64,000 bases of DNA from Sphingobium trunci (GCF_022664535.1 NZ_JAKUJY010000005.1:181893-245892), one strand, 5' to 3'; shown: positions 10,551 through 20,481, counted from the first letter of the stretch. The notes: a model not told the origin generated them from the letters alone. Numbers and translations are program-made.

Positions 10551-11216
10551 ATGGCCGACAGCATCTCCATCGAGACGCCCGATTTCAAGCGCCGGGGCGT
10601 CCTTTTCGTACTTTCCTCGCCTTCCGGCGCGGGCAAATCCACCATCGCGCGCAAGCTGCTTGCGGCGGAACCCGATCTCGCCATGTCGGTATCCGCGACG
10701 ACGCGGCCGATGCGGCCGGGCGAGGTCGACGGCAAGGATTATCATTTCGTCGATCTGGAGGAATTCCGCCGGATGACGGCGGATCATGAATTTCTGGAAT
10801 GGGCGCATGTCTTCGGCCAGCGCTACGGCACGCCGCGCGCGCCGGTCGAGGCGATGCTGAAGAGCGGGCGCGACGTGCTGTTCGATATCGACTGGCAGGG
10901 CGCCCAGCAACTCCACCAGATCGCCGGCGGCGATGTGGTCCGCGTGTTCATCCTGCCCCCGTCGATGCAGGAGCTGGAGCGGCGGTTGCGCGGGCGGGCG
11001 ACCGACAGCGCGGAGGTGATCGAAGGACGCATGTCGCGCGCGGCGGGGGAGATCGCGCATTGGGACGGCTATGACTATGTGCTCTGCAATGTCGATGCGG
11101 AGGATTGTTTCCAGCGGGTCCAGACCATCCTCCACGCCGAGCGCATGAAGCGGAGCCGGCAGACGGGCCTGATCGGCTTCATCCGCAAACTCAGCCGCTA
11201 CCATCAGGAGGATTGA
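10551..11216 (+). CDS. gmk: Guanylate kinase
   Basis: 221 aa from MADSISIETPDFKRRG; the in-frame ATG nine codons upstream is less likely. The P-loop SSPSGAGKST, the GMP-binding segment (SVSATTRPMRPGEVDGKDYHFV) and DIDWQGAQQL are typical. It phosphorylates GMP to GDP. Its 3' end overlaps the convergent methyltransferase gene by 26 bp. Confidence 0.95.
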   Translation: MADSISIETPDFKRRGVLFVLSSPSGAGKSTIARKLLAAEPDLAMSVSATTRPMRPGEVDGKDYHFVDLEEFRRMTADHEFLEWAHVFGQRYGTPRAPVEAMLKSGRDVLFDIDWQGAQQLHQIAGGDVVRVFILPPSMQELERRLRGRATDSAEVIEGRMSRAAGEIAHWDGYDYVLCNVDAEDCFQRVQTILHAERMKRSRQTGLIGFIRKLSRYHQED

Positions 11217-12279
11217 GTTCGAAGCCGGCCGGGGCAGCCCAGTCGGGGTGGACCCAGGCCATGGCCTTGAACAATAGTCCCATCTCACCGTCCGCGACCA
11301 ACCGGTTGCGGGCGCTTTCCACGTCGGCGGCGCGGCCGGGTGACGTGCGGGCGAGCTGGTCGGCGCGTATGTCGATGCCGAGCTGACGCAGGAAGGCGCC
11401 CTGACCGACCGGACCCATTACCCGCAATCCCGCCTGACGCGCCATATTGCCGATCACCGTGAAATCCACATGGGTGGTGAGGTCGCTTTCGCCGGGCGCC
11501 AGGAAAGGGTCGGCGAACCGATGATCCTTCACCGCCTGGAGCGTGTCGCCGAGGGCGGGGCCTTCATAGCCATAGTCGATGATGATCGCGGCGCCGCCCT
11601 GCCGGGCGATGCGCTGGGCCAGTTCCAGCGCGATCGCGGCGCCGACCAGCGGCGTTTCGACGATGGCGCCTTCCGGTGCGTCGGCGGCCATGGCGGGAAG
11701 GCCGGATTCGATGCGGCGATAACCGGGCATGGCGGCGAAGCGGTCGGGTTGGTCGGGATCGGGGTGGACCACGACCCGTTCGCGCCATTCCTGGCCGGTG
11801 CGGACCAGTTGGCGCACGGGCAAGGCGTCGAAAAACTCGTTGGCGACGACCAGCAGCGGGCCCTGTTGGGGCAGTTGCGCGATGCTGTCGTGATGGAAGA
11901 CGTTGGGCACCAGGGCGCGTTGCCTTTCGCGCAGGCTGGGGCTGGTCTCGACGAAATGCACGCGGGGGACGAGCGTGGCGCTGGCCATGGTGCGTAGCGC
12001 GTCGGAGGCGAGCGTGCCGCGGCCGGGGCCGAGTTCGACATAGCAGCTTTCCGGGCGGCTGCCGGACCGCATCCAGACGTCGGCGAGGCACAGCCCGATC
12101 AGTTCCCCGAACATCTGGCTGATTTCAGGCGCCGTCGTGAAGTCGCCCGCCGCGCCCAGCGGGTCGCGGGTGCCGTAATAATGCTGGTTCGCCTCCGCCA
12201 TATAATGGGCGACCGAGATCGGGCCGCCCGCATGGATCTGGCGGGCGAGGCGCTCCGAAAGCGTCAGGTCAGCTGACAC
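11191..12279 (-). CDS. SAM-dependent methyltransferase, MidA/NDUFAF7 (DUF185) family
   Basis: 362 aa. Typical family opening ([42 protein letters not shown]), then the SAM-binding [12 protein letters not shown] and later IIDYGYE. The mitochondrial homologue NDUFAF7 methylates an arginine of complex I. In bacteria the substrate is not established, though a respiratory-complex role is plausible. It overlaps lgt by 11 bp on the same strand and gmk convergently, so lgt and this gene are probably cotranscribed. Confidence 0.85.
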   Translation of the reverse strand: MSADLTLSERLARQIHAGGPISVAHYMAEANQHYYGTRDPLGAAGDFTTAPEISQMFGELIGLCLADVWMRSGSRPESCYVELGPGRGTLASDALRTMASATLVPRVHFVETSPSLRERQRALVPNVFHHDSIAQLPQQGPLLVVANEFFDALPVRQLVRTGQEWRERVVVHPDPDQPDRFAAMPGYRRIESGLPAMAADAPEGAIVETPLVGAAIALELAQRIARQGGAAIIIDYGYEGPALGDTLQAVKDHRFADPFLAPGESDLTTHVDFTVIGNMARQAGLRVMGPVGQGAFLRQLGIDIRADQLARTSPGRAADVESARNRLVADGEMGLLFKAMAWVHPDWAAPAGFELNPPDGSG

Positions 12280-13177
12280 TCGCGCTGCCCGCGACCGGTT
12301 CCACCCTGATGCGGCGGCCCTTGGCGGTGGCGATCAGGTAGAGGCCGCCCAGGATCATCGGCAGGCAGAGCCACTGGCCCATGTGCAGGCCGGTGCGCTG
12401 GGCGAAATCCATCAACTGCTGATCGGCTTCGCGGAAATATTCGACGCCGAAGCGGAAGATGCCGTAGCAGAAGAGGAAGATGCCGACGAGCATGCCGGGC
12501 TTGTAGCGGGCGCGGGTCTTCCAGAAGGCGAAGGCGAGGATCAGGAACAGGACGATGCCTTCGAAAAAGGCTTCGTAAAGCTGGCTCGGGTGGCGGGGGA
12601 AGGGGCCGCCGGTCGGGAAGATGATCGCCCAGGGCACGTCGCTTTCCTTGCCCCACAATTCCCCGTTCACGAAATTGGCGAGACGGCCGAAGAACAGGCC
12701 GAAGGGGACGCAGCAGGCCACGAAATCATGGATGCGCAGCCAGCTCAGCTTCTCCTTGCGGGCCATGTAGAGGATGCCGAGCGACACGCCGAGCGCCCCG
12801 CCGTGGAAGGACATGCCGCCATTCCAAAGCTTGAAGATATCGAGCGGGTGGCGCAGGATTTCGGGCTGGTAGAAGAAGACATAGGCCAGCCGTCCGCCGA
12901 TGATGATGCCCAGCGTCGCGTAGAAGATCATGTCGTCGGCATGGCGGCGCGCCATCGGCGAACCGGGCTGGGCGATCAGCTTCAGGAGATACCAGTAGCC
13001 GATCAGGATGCCCGCGAGATAGGCGAGGCTGTACCATTTCAGCGTGAAGAAGCCGAGGTCCAGCGCGACGGGGCTGAGACCCAGCTGGTCGAAACGGATG
13101 GCGCCTGAAGCGGCGGCGGCAAGGTCAAGGATCAAGTTGTCGTTCCCCTTGGGAATGTTGCTGCCGCCATAGAGCAA
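12269..13177 (-). CDS. lgt: Prolipoprotein diacylglyceryl transferase
   Basis: 302 aa, seven membrane segments. [21 protein letters not shown] with the essential His, [21 protein letters not shown] containing the Lgt signature, and [13 protein letters not shown] are all present. It transfers diacylglycerol from phosphatidylglycerol to lipobox cysteines in the inner membrane. The ATG at 13177 gives [11 protein letters not shown]; a slightly shorter start is possible. The next gene overlaps its end. Confidence 0.94.
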   Translation of the reverse strand: MLYGGSNIPKGNDNLILDLAAAASGAIRFDQLGLSPVALDLGFFTLKWYSLAYLAGILIGYWYLLKLIAQPGSPMARRHADDMIFYATLGIIIGGRLAYVFFYQPEILRHPLDIFKLWNGGMSFHGGALGVSLGILYMARKEKLSWLRIHDFVACCVPFGLFFGRLANFVNGELWGKESDVPWAIIFPTGGPFPRHPSQLYEAFFEGIVLFLILAFAFWKTRARYKPGMLVGIFLFCYGIFRFGVEYFREADQQLMDFAQRTGLHMGQWLCLPMILGGLYLIATAKGRRIRVEPVAGSASVS

Positions 13178-13295
13178 GGCGGGGCGGGAGGCAAAGGGTG
13201 GAATGGCATTGGGGTGACATAAGTGACACGATGGAGACGCCTGGAAAGCGGGGTTTTGCCGCCCTGTCCCGCAGGTGAAAGAGCCGCGTTCGGCC

Positions 13296-13400
13296 TAGAG
13301 CATTTTCGAAGCAGGCAGCATCACCTGCTGGCTCGGAAAATGCGGAAAACCAAAGACAAAAGGAGCATGATCCGATTCAGCTTGATCGGATCATGCTCTA
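13296..13400. repeat. 105-bp interspersed element with terminal inverted repeats and nested palindromes
   Basis: The element begins TAGAGCAT (13296-13303) and ends ATGCTCTA (13393-13400), perfect inverted ends. Inside are two foldable units: GCATTTTC/GAAAATGC (13300-13307 with 13336-13343) enclosing AGCAGG/CCTGCT, and a perfect 14-bp stem, 13363-13376 with 13385-13398, around an 8-nt loop. No ORF fits. Short AGAGCAT-type palindromic units of this sort recur between genes in alphaproteobacteria. It fills most of the 261-bp space upstream of lgt. Confidence 0.7.
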
Positions 13401-13438
13401 GCCAAAGGCGGCGGCTGTAGGACAGGAAAAATGCGGCC

Positions 13439-14884
13439 TCAGTTCATGAGGTCGGCATAGCGGGTGGGCGCCGGGGGCAGGGTCAGGCGGGCGGCGGCGC
13501 CCGCGCACAGGATCAGGATCATGGCGATGGCCGCAGGGGCGGTCCGGCGGAAGGGTGCGCCCCTTGGCGCCAGGACCAGCCAGCCCCATGCCGTGGCGAG
13601 CATCGCCCAGAGATGATAGCGCAGGTCGGACGAGATGCTGAGGGCGACGAAGCTGGCCTCCTGGAACAGGGCGGAGGCGAAGAGCGTCAGGGCGAGGGTT
13701 CGTGGCGGGCTTTCCGGCTGCAGGACAGCTAGCCACAGCCCCCAGAATGCGGCGACGGTCCAGAGGATGGGCCATGCCAGCGGCGTTTCCACCAGCCAGG
13801 CGGCAACGCGTTGCCAATGGACGGCGGCGCAGCAGGCCGGGCCGGTGAGGCCCAGGCTGTTGGGTTCGGGGCTGGCGGGCGGCGCGGCGAGCGGCCAGCG
13901 CATCGGCACCAGCCAGCGTTCGGTGGAATTGAGATGGGCGAGGCGGTGGCCGAGATAGGCGAGCGGATGGTGTGCCACCGCCATCACGAGGTCGGCATAA
14001 AGCCGGGCCGCCGGCGCCTTTTGCCATGGATCGATGGCGGCGGCGCAGGCCGGTGCGTCTCCCAGCGAATCCCAGAAGAGCGGCTTGACGCAATGGTGGC
14101 GTATCAGCGTGGCGGTCGCTGCCGGGGGCAGGCCGGGCGCGGCGCCTTTCGTCCGCACGGCGATGCCGGCGAGGTCGTACATAGGCTGGGTGCGGGTGAC
14201 GCCGCTATCCTCCGCGCCGAGCAGGCGATGATTGACCGGCTGGGACAGGAGCAGGACGGCGGGAATGGCCGCGATCGTCGCCAGGAAGCGGGCAGGCTGG
14301 CCGCCGGGCCGGGGGATCAGCAGCATCGCCAGCGGAACCGTGGAGAAGACCGCGTTGGCGCGGACCAATGTGGCGTAGAGGAGGCACAGGGCCGCGACGG
14401 CCAGCGCGGGCGTTGCGATGGGGCGGCCCCGCAGGCGGTAATGCGCGATCAGCCCGGTGGCGAGGCTGAGGGCGCCGATCATCTGGCTGTCCTTGATGAC
14501 GGTGGCGAGCCAGCCGAGCAGGAATGGCGTCGCGCCGACCGCGAACAGGATGATGGCCCTGCGGCCGCCCAAAGCGCCCGCCAGCAGGCCCAGGCCCAGC
14601 CAATATCCGGTCATCTGCAGGAGGAAGAGCGGCGCGGTTCCGGCGGACAGGATGGAAAGGGCCGCCCAGAGACGGGCCATGACCGGCGGATGCCAGTCGT
14701 CATAGCTGCCGCTGACCACCTGCTGATATTGCACGATCGTATCGTAGGTGGCGATGCCGGGCCAGAAGAGGAGGAGGGATAGCGCCAGCAGGATGAAGGC
14801 TGCCGCGATGGACCTGCCGGGGAAGGGGCGCTGGTCGGCGTGAGGGGGCGGCCGGTGGGGAGGGATGGCCTCTGGAACCATCAT
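13439..14884 (-). CDS. Hypothetical polytopic membrane protein (GT39/ArnT-like topology)
   Basis: 481 aa with about ten hydrophobic helices. The first helix is followed by WPGIATYDTIVQYQQVVSGSYDDWHPPVMARLW, in which the acidic residues and DDWHPP loop after TM1 resemble the large loop of GT-C glycosyltransferases, but I cannot place it in a named family with certainty. Further helices include LLQMTGYWLGLGLLAG and ATLVRANAVFSTVPLAMLL. Substrate unknown. It stands alone between the repeat element and a small plus-strand gene. Confidence 0.7.
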   Translation of the reverse strand: MMVPEAIPPHRPPPHADQRPFPGRSIAAAFILLALSLLLFWPGIATYDTIVQYQQVVSGSYDDWHPPVMARLWAALSILSAGTAPLFLLQMTGYWLGLGLLAGALGGRRAIILFAVGATPFLLGWLATVIKDSQMIGALSLATGLIAHYRLRGRPIATPALAVAALCLLYATLVRANAVFSTVPLAMLLIPRPGGQPARFLATIAAIPAVLLLSQPVNHRLLGAEDSGVTRTQPMYDLAGIAVRTKGAAPGLPPAATATLIRHHCVKPLFWDSLGDAPACAAAIDPWQKAPAARLYADLVMAVAHHPLAYLGHRLAHLNSTERWLVPMRWPLAAPPASPEPNSLGLTGPACCAAVHWQRVAAWLVETPLAWPILWTVAAFWGLWLAVLQPESPPRTLALTLFASALFQEASFVALSISSDLRYHLWAMLATAWGWLVLAPRGAPFRRTAPAAIAMILILCAGAAARLTLPPAPTRYADLMN

Positions 14885-15125
14885 GGCTGGGTGGCAGCAA
14901 TTATCCCGCCTGTCGAGATGGGAGCATGACGGGACAGGCAGCGGGTCATGCCTTCGCTATCGCAGGAAGGCGGGGGCGAGGATAGGGAATGTCCGGGAAG
15001 GGTGGGTGGCGGAATGTCTGTTGCGCGGAATAGAATGGGGTATGGCGGACATTGCAGGGATGTGGAATGGATCTGGAGCAGGGCGCCATATCTCGAGCCT
15101 GCACCGCACAAGGGGCACGGAAATC

Positions 15126-15485
15126 ATGAAGCAGACAATGAAGAAGACGAACTATATTGTCCCCGCCGCTCTTGTCATATTTATATTGTATATTGGCTGG
15201 CCCTACGCCCGAATTCACCCGGATATCCAGGCCGCCCCTTTTGCCTGGCCTGCGGGATGTGAAAACAAAGTTTATCACAAGGGCGATGCAATATCATATA
15301 GCTGTATAGTGAAGTCGTACCAGTTCCAGGATGCTCTTAAATACCATCTTTCACGTGATGGTCGAAGCGCCGACGCGGCGCGTTGGTACAGGGTTGGCAA
15401 TGACTTACTGTGGATCGATTGCCTTCCATCATGCGCAGTATACGACGCGGAGAATAATGTATTTCATCAAGAAGTAGGTAAATGA
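15126..15485 (+). CDS. Hypothetical membrane-anchored small protein
   Basis: 119 aa from ATG at 15126 (MKQTMKKTNYIVPAALVIFILYIGWPYARI), giving one N-terminal membrane anchor and a roughly 85-residue periplasmic part with four cysteines (GCENK, YSCIVK, DCLPSCA). The composition is visibly more AT-rich than its neighbours, with ATA and TTA codons, so it may be acquired. No family recognised. Confidence 0.6.
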   Translation: MKQTMKKTNYIVPAALVIFILYIGWPYARIHPDIQAAPFAWPAGCENKVYHKGDAISYSCIVKSYQFQDALKYHLSRDGRSADAARWYRVGNDLLWIDCLPSCAVYDAENNVFHQEVGK

Positions 15486-15848
15486 ACTAACGTCGGGCTC
15501 CGCAATATGCCTAATCTTCGTCGTTGCATTTATGTCCCGGAACGCGACCGACGCGCCGCTTCGCTGACAGCAGGATGGACGGCTTTGTCGAGTTCCTTGC
15601 TGCTGGTTTCGGCCCGTTTTCTTGCTTTGCGACGCCGGTCGGGCGAGCGCTGAACGTCGGCTTCTGTTCGATGTTGCCCGGTCTGCTTTCTTTCCCGAGC
15701 CGGTGATGCAGGTCATCGGAAGCGTGAAGCGGTTCGGGAGTGGGAGAATGGCGATGCAGCATGAACGGCGGAGGCCCCGACTTAACACCTTGCACTAGCT
15801 GGGATATCGCCTAGTTTCGATAAAGCCTGGAGTTGGAGCGATCTCCCC
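15486..15848. other. Intergenic stretch without a supported gene
   Basis: 363 bp between two plus-strand genes. Short overlapping frames exist on both strands, but none has a convincing start, signal or family resemblance. No strong hairpin or RNA gene was seen. Confidence 0.5.
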
Positions 15849-16457
15849 ATGTTCATTCAGAACCGAGCCCTGCATGGGAAGCCTCTCCCCTCGCTGGTGA
15901 AACGCGGCGCCTTGCTGATCGCGCTTTTGACGCTGACGGGCACTATGCCTGTGCTGACCATGTCCTTGGCCGCCACCCCTCCGGCAGAGGGGACCATGGC
16001 GGTCAGCGCGACGAATGTCGACGGAAGCGAGGATGCTTCTTCCGATATTTTCCGCGACGCTGCGGCCAGCGCGCTGGCGGCACGGGGCTTTACGCTTCTG
16101 GACGGCTCCGATCATGCGGCCTACCGGATGGAGCTAATAGTCCACATATCCGAGGTCGGCACCGGCAATGCGAAAGTGGCCCCGTCCCATTCTGACCTGA
16201 TGAGCGGCGGCGTCGCTGGTGCGGTCGGATCGATATTCAAAGTCCCGCTTCCGTCGAGCAAATCACAGCATGTCGCGCTCGAAAGAACGCAGCTCGACAT
16301 GAATTTGCGAAAACGGGGCGGGGAAGAGGTGATCTGGCACGGTAAGGCGGTAACGGTTCGTCCCGCCGGAACCCAGCAGAATATAGCCTCCGAATTGTGC
16401 AACGCGTTGCTGCGCGCCTATCCTGCCCAATCGGAAGACGTCATCGGCGTGCCCTGA
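15849..16457 (+). CDS. Hypothetical exported protein
   Basis: 202 aa, N-terminal signal-like helix (LVKRGALLIALLTLTGTMPVLTMSLA) followed by a soluble domain with YRMELIVHISEVGTGNAKV and LNLRKRGGEEVIWHGKA-like beta segments. This is reminiscent of DUF4136-type envelope proteins, but not firmly so. A terminator hairpin follows 52 bp after the stop. The role is unknown. Confidence 0.6.
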   Translation: MFIQNRALHGKPLPSLVKRGALLIALLTLTGTMPVLTMSLAATPPAEGTMAVSATNVDGSEDASSDIFRDAAASALAARGFTLLDGSDHAAYRMELIVHISEVGTGNAKVAPSHSDLMSGGVAGAVGSIFKVPLPSSKSQHVALERTQLDMNLRKRGGEEVIWHGKAVTVRPAGTQQNIASELCNALLRAYPAQSEDVIGVP

Positions 16458-16508
16458 GCGCTCGATCCCACTCCGCCTCCCTTCGCTTCGCTCGGCAAGG
16501 CTCCATAT

Positions 16509-16535
16509 CCTTCTCCCATCAAGGGAGAAGGTTTT
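16509..16535 (+). terminator. Rho-independent terminator
   Basis: CCTTCTCCC (16509-16517) pairs perfectly with GGGAGAAGG (16523-16531) around ATCAA, followed by TTTT. It lies between convergent genes and could serve both, but the T-run is on the plus strand. Confidence 0.75.
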
Positions 16536-16580
16536 ATGCCGTTCGGGCAAGCGGCGTGCGGCAGCGGAAATGGGCGGGCA

Positions 16581-17330
16581 TCAGGCGGATATCGTCGCAA
16601 AACTGCGCAGAATCTCGGCCAGGGCGTGCGGGTGGGTGTTCATGGGCTGGTGGCCGGTATCCACTCGCGCAATCTCGATCGCGCCGATCCGTTCGGCGAA
16701 ACGCTGTTGCCATGCGGGCGGCAGGATCGCGTCGCGCAGCGCGATCACATAGAGGGCGGGCACTGTGCGCGCCTCGGCATAGCTCCAGTTCGTCTCGGCC
16801 ATGCCGCAGGCGGCCGGCCAGGCGTCGTTCCCCAGCGTCGCCAGAAAGCCGTCCGCCTCCGCCGCGGTCATGTCGTTGCAGAACATCGCCCGGAACAGGT
16901 CGCGCTGCGGGGTGGTCAGGGGATCGAGCGGCCAGCCGACGCTGTCCGGATCGGCGCCGTGAATGCCGATCCCCATCATGGCGCTTACCGTCTGACCCTT
17001 TTCCGGGGCGCAGCAGGTGACATAGGCGGTGCGCGCGATCCGTGCGGACCGGGTGGAAAGGCGCGGCAGCACCGTCCCGGCCTGGGAATGGCCTACCAGC
17101 AGGGCGTCCGAGAGGCCGGCGGCTTCAATATCGCGGGCCAGTTCCTCAATGACGGCGGCATGATCCAGTCCGGCCGTGTCGCGGCCGCGCTTGGTGCCGC
17201 AGCCGGGAATGTCGAGGGCCAGGATGTGGCGGGCATCGCTGCCGTCCTGCAGGCGGATCGCGGCGATCGTCGCCTCCCAGATCCAGCCGCCCTGACCTCC
17301 GCCGTGCAGCAATGCCATATCCCGAAGCAT
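16581..17330 (-). CDS. Alpha/beta hydrolase
   Basis: About 249 aa (MLRDMALLHGGGQGGW; the internal Met at residue 5 is an alternative start). The oxyanion motif HGGGQGGW, nucleophile elbow GHSQAG, and a C-terminal DTGHQPM His define an esterase/amidase-like alpha/beta hydrolase of the size of salicylate-esterase or hydroxynitrile-lyase-like enzymes. Cytoplasmic, no signal peptide. Substrate unknown. It is convergent with the gene ending at 16457. Confidence 0.8.
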   Translation of the reverse strand: MLRDMALLHGGGQGGWIWEATIAAIRLQDGSDARHILALDIPGCGTKRGRDTAGLDHAAVIEELARDIEAAGLSDALLVGHSQAGTVLPRLSTRSARIARTAYVTCCAPEKGQTVSAMMGIGIHGADPDSVGWPLDPLTTPQRDLFRAMFCNDMTAAEADGFLATLGNDAWPAACGMAETNWSYAEARTVPALYVIALRDAILPPAWQQRFAERIGAIEIARVDTGHQPMNTHPHALAEILRSFATISA

Positions 17331-17482
17331 CCCGGCTCTCCCTCCGCTTGGCTTTCACCCGCTGCTGTTCCGCATCGCCTTCTTGAAGGGGTGCGGGGCT
17401 GGGGTCAATGTGGCGCGGCTTGGGATGCCGCGCATGATGCGCCGGGTGCTGGAAATCATGGTTCGGGAAAGGTCTGCCGCCA

Positions 17483-17512
17483 ACAAAAAAGCCGCCCGGC
17501 AAGGGGCGGCTT
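17483..17512 (-). terminator. Rho-independent terminator of the rpsF-rpsR-rplI operon
   Basis: On the minus strand AAGCCGCC (17512-17505) pairs with GGCGGCTT (17496-17489), followed directly by a T-run, about 24 bp after the rplI stop. Confidence 0.9.
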
Positions 17513-17535
17513 CTCTGTCGTTCCGAAAAGGAAAC

Positions 17536-18132
17536 TCAGGCTTCTTCGGCCGGAGCTTCCTCGGCTTCCACGGCGATCTCGCCGGGTTCCGCGTTCGGAT
17601 CATAATCTTCGGTGAAGCCGCTCTCGTCCTTTTCGAACAGGTCGGCCATCACGTCGACGCCCTGCGACTGCAGGTCGGCTTCTTCCGGCGAGCGGGCGAC
17701 GTTCACCGTGATGGTGACGGCGACCTCGGGGTGCAGCGCGACCTTGACGTCGAAAACGCCCAGCGTCTTGATCGGGCGTTCCAGCACGACCATCGCCTTG
17801 GTGACGTTGGTGATGCCTTCGGCGTGCAGCGCCTCCACGACGTCACGGACGGCGACCGAACCATAGAGGTGGCCGGCGTTGGACGACTGGCGGATCAGGA
17901 CGATCTGCTTGCCGTTGACGCCTTCGGCAGCCTTTTCGGCGTCCGAGCGGCGGGCGGCGTTGTCGGCCTCGATCTTCGCGCGGTTGGCTTCGAACACCTT
18001 TTTGTTGGCGGCGTTCGAGCGCAGCGCCTTCTTGTTGGGCAGCAGGAAGTTACGGGCGTAACCGTCCTTCACGGTGACGACGTCACCGATGGCGCCCAGC
18101 TTTTCGATGCGCTCAAGGAGAATGATTTCCAT
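17536..18132 (-). CDS. rplI: 50S ribosomal protein L9
   Basis: 198 aa. The N-terminal L9 signature GDVVTVKDGYARNFLLPNKKAL is intact and the connecting helix and C-terminal domain follow. An acidic C-terminal tail (about 35 residues ending EAEEAPAEEA) makes it longer than the ~150-aa E. coli protein, as usual in alphaproteobacteria. Third gene of the rpsF-rpsR-rplI operon, with a terminator right after it. Confidence 0.97.
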   Translation of the reverse strand: MEIILLERIEKLGAIGDVVTVKDGYARNFLLPNKKALRSNAANKKVFEANRAKIEADNAARRSDAEKAAEGVNGKQIVLIRQSSNAGHLYGSVAVRDVVEALHAEGITNVTKAMVVLERPIKTLGVFDVKVALHPEVAVTITVNVARSPEEADLQSQGVDVMADLFEKDESGFTEDYDPNAEPGEIAVEAEEAPAEEA

Positions 18133-18145
18133 GGGTCTTTCTCCC

Positions 18146-18370
18146 TTACTTCACGATGTAGGGCAGCAGGCCCAGGTGACGGGCGCGCTTGATGGCCTGG
18201 GCCAGTTCGCGCTGCTTCTTGGCGGACACCGCGGTGATGCGGCTGGGGACGATCTTGCCGCGCTCGGACACGAAGCCCTGCAGCAGACGGACGTCCTTGT
18301 AATCGATCTTCGGCGCATCCTTGGCGGCGAAGGGGCAGCTCTTGCGGCGGCGGAAAAACGGGCGTGCCAT
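18146..18370 (-). CDS. rpsR: 30S ribosomal protein S18
   Basis: 74 aa, standard. [50 protein letters not shown] is the S18 core. The N-terminus [14 protein letters not shown] includes the cysteine seen in zinc-type S18. It lies 13 bp upstream of rplI and 13 bp downstream of rpsF. Confidence 0.97.
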   Translation of the reverse strand: MARPFFRRRKSCPFAAKDAPKIDYKDVRLLQGFVSERGKIVPSRITAVSAKKQRELAQAIKRARHLGLLPYIVK

Positions 18371-18383
18371 GGTTCAGATCTCC

Positions 18384-18797
18384 TTATTCGCCAGCGGCTT
18401 CTTCGCGCTCGCGGCGCGGGCCACGATCGCCGCCACGGTCACCGCGATCGCCGCGCGGACCGCGCTCGGCGCGTTCCTGCTTGCGCATCATGACCGACGG
18501 GCCGGTTTCCAGCTCATCGACCTTGATGGTCATGTAGCGGATGATGTCTTCGTTGATCTGGGTCTGGCGCTCCAGTTCCGCAACGACACCGGCGGGGGCG
18601 TCGATGTTCAGCATCACATAGTGAGCCTTGCGGTTCTTGGCGATCTTGTACGCCAGGCTGCGCAGGCCCCAGGTCTCGACCTTGGTCACCTTGCCGGCAT
18701 TTTCCTCGACGATCTTGGTGGCGGTTTCCGCCAGCGCGTCCACCTGCGCCTGTGCCAGATCCTGGCGCGCAAGGAACACATGCTCGTAAAGAGCCAT
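18384..18797 (-). CDS. rpsF: 30S ribosomal protein S6
   Basis: 137 aa from [20 protein letters not shown]; the longer frame upstream lacks conservation and this ATG is the typical S6 start. [28 protein letters not shown] and [16 protein letters not shown] are S6 hallmarks. An Arg/Asp/Gly-rich C-terminal extension ([17 protein letters not shown]) follows, as common in sphingomonads. First gene of the operon. The ~250-bp gap to the divergent permease should hold its promoter and possibly an autoregulatory leader. Confidence 0.97.
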   Translation of the reverse strand: MALYEHVFLARQDLAQAQVDALAETATKIVEENAGKVTKVETWGLRSLAYKIAKNRKAHYVMLNIDAPAGVVAELERQTQINEDIIRYMTIKVDELETGPSVMMRKQERAERGPRGDRGDRGGDRGPRREREEAAGE

Positions 18798-19046
18798 GGG
18801 TATTGCCTCATCTGTTGGCCGATCGCTGACGCCCACCCCATGTGGAACGCCCCTCCGGCTGTCGTCCAAAACATTCTTCCGTGCGGCCGCGAGTCACCCC
18901 GTGGCCGTGCGAAGCGGCGCCTATGACGGAAATGCCCCGCAAAGGCAAGGCCGGAAAGGCCGGAGCGCGAAAGGCCAGGGAGGCTTGGCGTCCGGCCGAA
19001 GGATGCATAGAGGTTGATCCAGGCAACGCAAAAGGGGGAGAGTGGG

Positions 19047-20450
19047 ATGGCGGTCGGGATTGCGGCCTTGTCGCTGATATTGCTGATGGTCGCCGCCTAT
19101 CGGGGCATGAGCGTCATAGTGATGGCGCCGCTGCTGGCGATGCTGGCGGTGTTCCTGACCGATCCGGCGGCGGTGCCCACGGTCTTTTCCGGCCTGTTCA
19201 TGGAGAAGGTGGCGAGCTTCCTGAAGCTTTATTTCCCCGTGTTCCTGCTGGGCGCACTGTTCGGCAAGCTGATCGAGATTTCGGGCTTTTCGCGGGTGAT
19301 CGTGACGGCGGTGATCGGGCTGGTGGGCGCGCAAAGGGCGATTCCGGCGATCATGCTGGTGACGGCGCTGCTGACCTATGGCGGGGTTTCGGTGTTCGTC
19401 GCGGTGTTCGCCGTCTATCCCTTCGCTGCCGAGATGTTCCGGCAGGGGGATATTCCCAAGCGGCTGGTGCCTGCGACCATCGGCCTTGGCGCGATCACCT
19501 TCACCATGGATGCGATGCCGGGCACGCCGCAGATCCAGAACATCATTCCGGCCAGCTTTTTCGGCACGACCGCCTGGGCGGCGCCGGTGCTCGGGCTGAT
19601 CGGATCGGCCTGCATCATGGGGATGGGGCTGACCTATCTGGGCTGGCGCAAGCGGATGATGACGGCGTCGGGGGAGGGCTATGGCGCGCCGGAGACGCTG
19701 GTGAACGAGCCGGAAGCCGTCGTCGAGGCGCGGGGCAGGGTGCATCCCCTGATCGCGCTGCTGCCCCTGCTGGTGGTGGGGCTGGGCAATCTGGCGCTGA
19801 CCATGCTGATCCCGCGCTGGGTGCCGCAGGAGGAGGTCGGCGTGTCGCTGATCGGCCTGGCCGAGCCGGTCACGGTCAAGGTGGCGCAGGTGGCCGCGCT
19901 CTGGGCCGTGGAGGGGGCGCTGCTGCTGGGGATCGGGACGATCCTGCTCTTCGCCTTCCGGCCGGTGGCGCGGCGCTTTGCCGAAGGGTCGAAGGCGGCC
20001 GTGGGCGGGGCGCTGCTGGCGGGGATGAATACGGCGGTGGAATATGGCTTCGGCGCGGTGATCGCCGCGCTGCCGGGATTTCTGGTGGTGAAGGAGGCGC
20101 TGAAGGCCGTGCCCGATCCGCTGGTGAATGAGGCGATCACGGTGACGTCGCTCGCCGGGATTACGGGATCGGCCTCGGGCGGGCTGTCGATCGCGCTGGC
20201 GGCGATGGCGGAACAGTTCGCGGCGGCGGGCGATGCGGCGGGGATACCGCGCGAGGTGCTGCACCGGATCGCCTCCATGGCGAGCGGGGGGATGGACAGC
20301 CTGCCGCACAACGGGGCGATCATCACCCTGCTGGCGGTGACGGGGCTGACCCACCGGCAGGCCTATAAGGATATTTTCGCGCTGACGCTGATCAAGACCT
20401 GCACCGTGTTCGTGGTGATTGCGGTCTATTATCTGACGGGGCTTGTATAG
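19047..20450 (+). CDS. GntP-family permease
   Basis: 467 aa from ATG at 19047, preceded by AAGGGGGAG. About twelve hydrophobic helices. Family segments include LKLYFPVFLLGALFGKLIE, LLTYGGVSVFVAVFAVYPFA, FTMDAMPGTPQIQNIIPASFFGT and SGGMDSLPHNGAIITLL. GntP proteins are proton symporters for gluconate, hydroxybutyrate or related carboxylates; the substrate here is not defined by context. A strong bidirectional terminator follows 4 bp after the stop. Confidence 0.85.
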   Translation: MAVGIAALSLILLMVAAYRGMSVIVMAPLLAMLAVFLTDPAAVPTVFSGLFMEKVASFLKLYFPVFLLGALFGKLIEISGFSRVIVTAVIGLVGAQRAIPAIMLVTALLTYGGVSVFVAVFAVYPFAAEMFRQGDIPKRLVPATIGLGAITFTMDAMPGTPQIQNIIPASFFGTTAWAAPVLGLIGSACIMGMGLTYLGWRKRMMTASGEGYGAPETLVNEPEAVVEARGRVHPLIALLPLLVVGLGNLALTMLIPRWVPQEEVGVSLIGLAEPVTVKVAQVAALWAVEGALLLGIGTILLFAFRPVARRFAEGSKAAVGGALLAGMNTAVEYGFGAVIAALPGFLVVKEALKAVPDPLVNEAITVTSLAGITGSASGGLSIALAAMAEQFAAAGDAAGIPREVLHRIASMASGGMDSLPHNGAIITLLAVTGLTHRQAYKDIFALTLIKTCTVFVVIAVYYLTGLV

Positions 20451-20454
20451 CAAA

Positions 20455-20481
20455 ATGCCCCGGAGGCGATCTCCGGGGCAT
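20455..20481. terminator. Bidirectional terminator between convergent genes
   Basis: ATGCCCCGGAG (20455-20465) pairs perfectly with CTCCGGGGCAT (20471-20481) around GCGAT. It sits exactly between the permease stop and the RcnB stop. Confidence 0.85.

Noticed and set aside
13223..13420. 65-codon plus-strand frame
   Set aside because: It spans the palindromic repeat element and has no coding features.
15429..15788. 119-codon minus-strand frame in the 15.5-15.8 kb gap
   Set aside because: No credible RBS, basic low-complexity translation, and it overlaps the plus-strand gene ending at 15485.
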